This document shows, piece by piece, positions 63,549 to 64,000 of a stretch of DNA of 64,000 bases. The stretch covers positions 56,392 to 120,391 of the forward strand of contig NZ_JAJQTQ010000013.1 of assembly GCF_029081005.1 (NCBI RefSeq), read 5' to 3'. Position 1 is the first letter of the stretch. Every line of letters begins with the position of its first letter. A program made the translations under genes and the position numbers. The notes beneath the pieces are model-generated. The model made no database searches. It was given only the letters and a program-made list of their open reading frames with translations, and was not told the origin of the DNA. This DNA comes from Halomonas elongata (GTDB lineage: Bacteria > Pseudomonadota > Gammaproteobacteria > Pseudomonadales > Halomonadaceae).

Positions 63549-64000
63549 CTGGCTTGTCTCAACGCCGCCAGCAGTCCCTGCAGGGGATGCGGCAGGACGG
63601 CGTCGGAGAGCCGCCTGGCCTGGCTGCGGCAGGAATAACCGGTAGCCAGCAGCCGGCCGGCGTTGGTGGTGTCCTCCACCCGCGGCTGCCAGGACTGGGC
63701 GTAGATGGTCTTCGAGGTATCGAGGTTGCGCGCCTCATGGCCATAGGTGCCGGACATGCCGCAGCAGCCCGTGGCGATCACTTCGAGTTCGAGCCCGAAA
63801 GCCGCGAACACCCGCTGCCACTGTGACGGCGCGCCGGGCACGCTGGTCTTCTCGGTACAGTGGGCGAGCAGCCGGTAGCCGGGGTCGTCGAGGCGAGGCC
63901 TGTCGGCGGCCAACCGGGGCGCGCGCTCGGCCAGCCACTCACTCAGCAGGCGGACCTCGGGCACGGCGTCGGCGCCCAGCGCCTTCACGTACTCCTGTCG
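63536..64000 (-). CDS. C-terminal part of YdiJ-like FAD/Fe-S D-2-hydroxyacid dehydrogenase
   Basis: Only the last 154 residues lie in the window; the frame runs off the right edge (RQEYMKALG... at the boundary). HCTEKTSVPGAPSQWQRVF, IATGCCGMSGTYGHEARN and TGYSCRSQARRL are the cysteine-rich motifs of the C-terminal CCG domain in YdiJ-type proteins, which oxidise D-2-hydroxyglutarate or related acids through FAD and iron-sulfur clusters. The final residues (ASSEA) are encoded within a decayed heptamer array. Confidence 0.85.
   Translation of the reverse strand, partial: RQEYVKALGADAVPEVRLLSEWLAERAPRLAADRPRLDDPGYRLLAHCTEKTSVPGAPSQWQRVFAAFGLELEVIATGCCGMSGTYGHEARNLDTSKTIYAQSWQPRVEDTTNAGRLLATGYSCRSQARRLSDAVLPHPLQGLLAALRQASSEA

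Overview
The window is GC-rich chromosomal DNA from a gammaproteobacterium, most likely Halomonas or another Halomonadaceae. Supporting signs are a class I PHA synthase with phasin beside aroC/prmB, the trpE / trpGDC split seen in pseudomonads and oceanospirilla, paired TTT and TRAP transporters, an RCK-linked cation/proton antiporter and the miaB-ybeZYX-lnt operon. I saw no rRNA, tRNA, CRISPR array or complete insertion sequence. Assignments rest on reading the sequence and recalling families; no database search was run.

Layout. 0-12.5 kb is housekeeping: LysE exporter, lytic transglycosylase, DUF1232 protein, two overlapping hotdog thioesterases, htpG behind a consensus sigma-32 promoter, pntAB, gpsA-sixA, an IsdG-like monooxygenase and an AEC carrier. 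12.6-29.9 kb is a catabolic island for uronates and aldarates. Operon 1 is kdgD-tctCBA-garD-gudD-aldehyde dehydrogenase and ends at a terminator. Operon 2 is dctPQM-gci-gli-udh-ldh, followed by a FadR-type GntR regulator. Together they encode uptake, oxidation of galacturonate/glucuronate to aldarolactones (Udh), lactone isomerisation and opening (Gli, Gci), direct aldarate dehydration (GarD, GudD), and conversion of the shared keto-deoxy-hexarate to 2-oxoglutarate (KdgD, aldehyde dehydrogenase). Both operons start from nearly identical promoter/operator blocks, and a related site lies before the regulator gene. A LysR C-terminal remnant sits between the operons.

30-44 kb holds alpha/beta hydrolases, a patatin, an Smr protein, prmB, aroC, a DUF6489-like gene, phaP, phaC and, on the minus strand, miaB-ybeZ-ybeY-corC-lnt. 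44.9-56 kb holds an SH3/coiled-coil membrane protein, tpm, a YajG-like lipoprotein, the sulfate ABC operon sbp-cysT-cysW-cysA, ggt, rpe, a GIY-YIG protein, mscS and a type II NADH dehydrogenase. 56.2-64 kb holds gph, trpE with a Trp-rich leader, trpGDC behind a textbook attenuator, an RCK antiporter, a DUF2905 protein and the 3' end of a YdiJ-like dehydrogenase.

Non-coding structure stands out. There are four loci of in-register 7-bp repeats, all at or near gene 3' ends. Two copies of a small IS5-like MITE are present, one inserted exactly where two convergent stop codons overlapped. Stem-loops separate the solute-binding-protein gene from the permease genes in both tripartite transporters.
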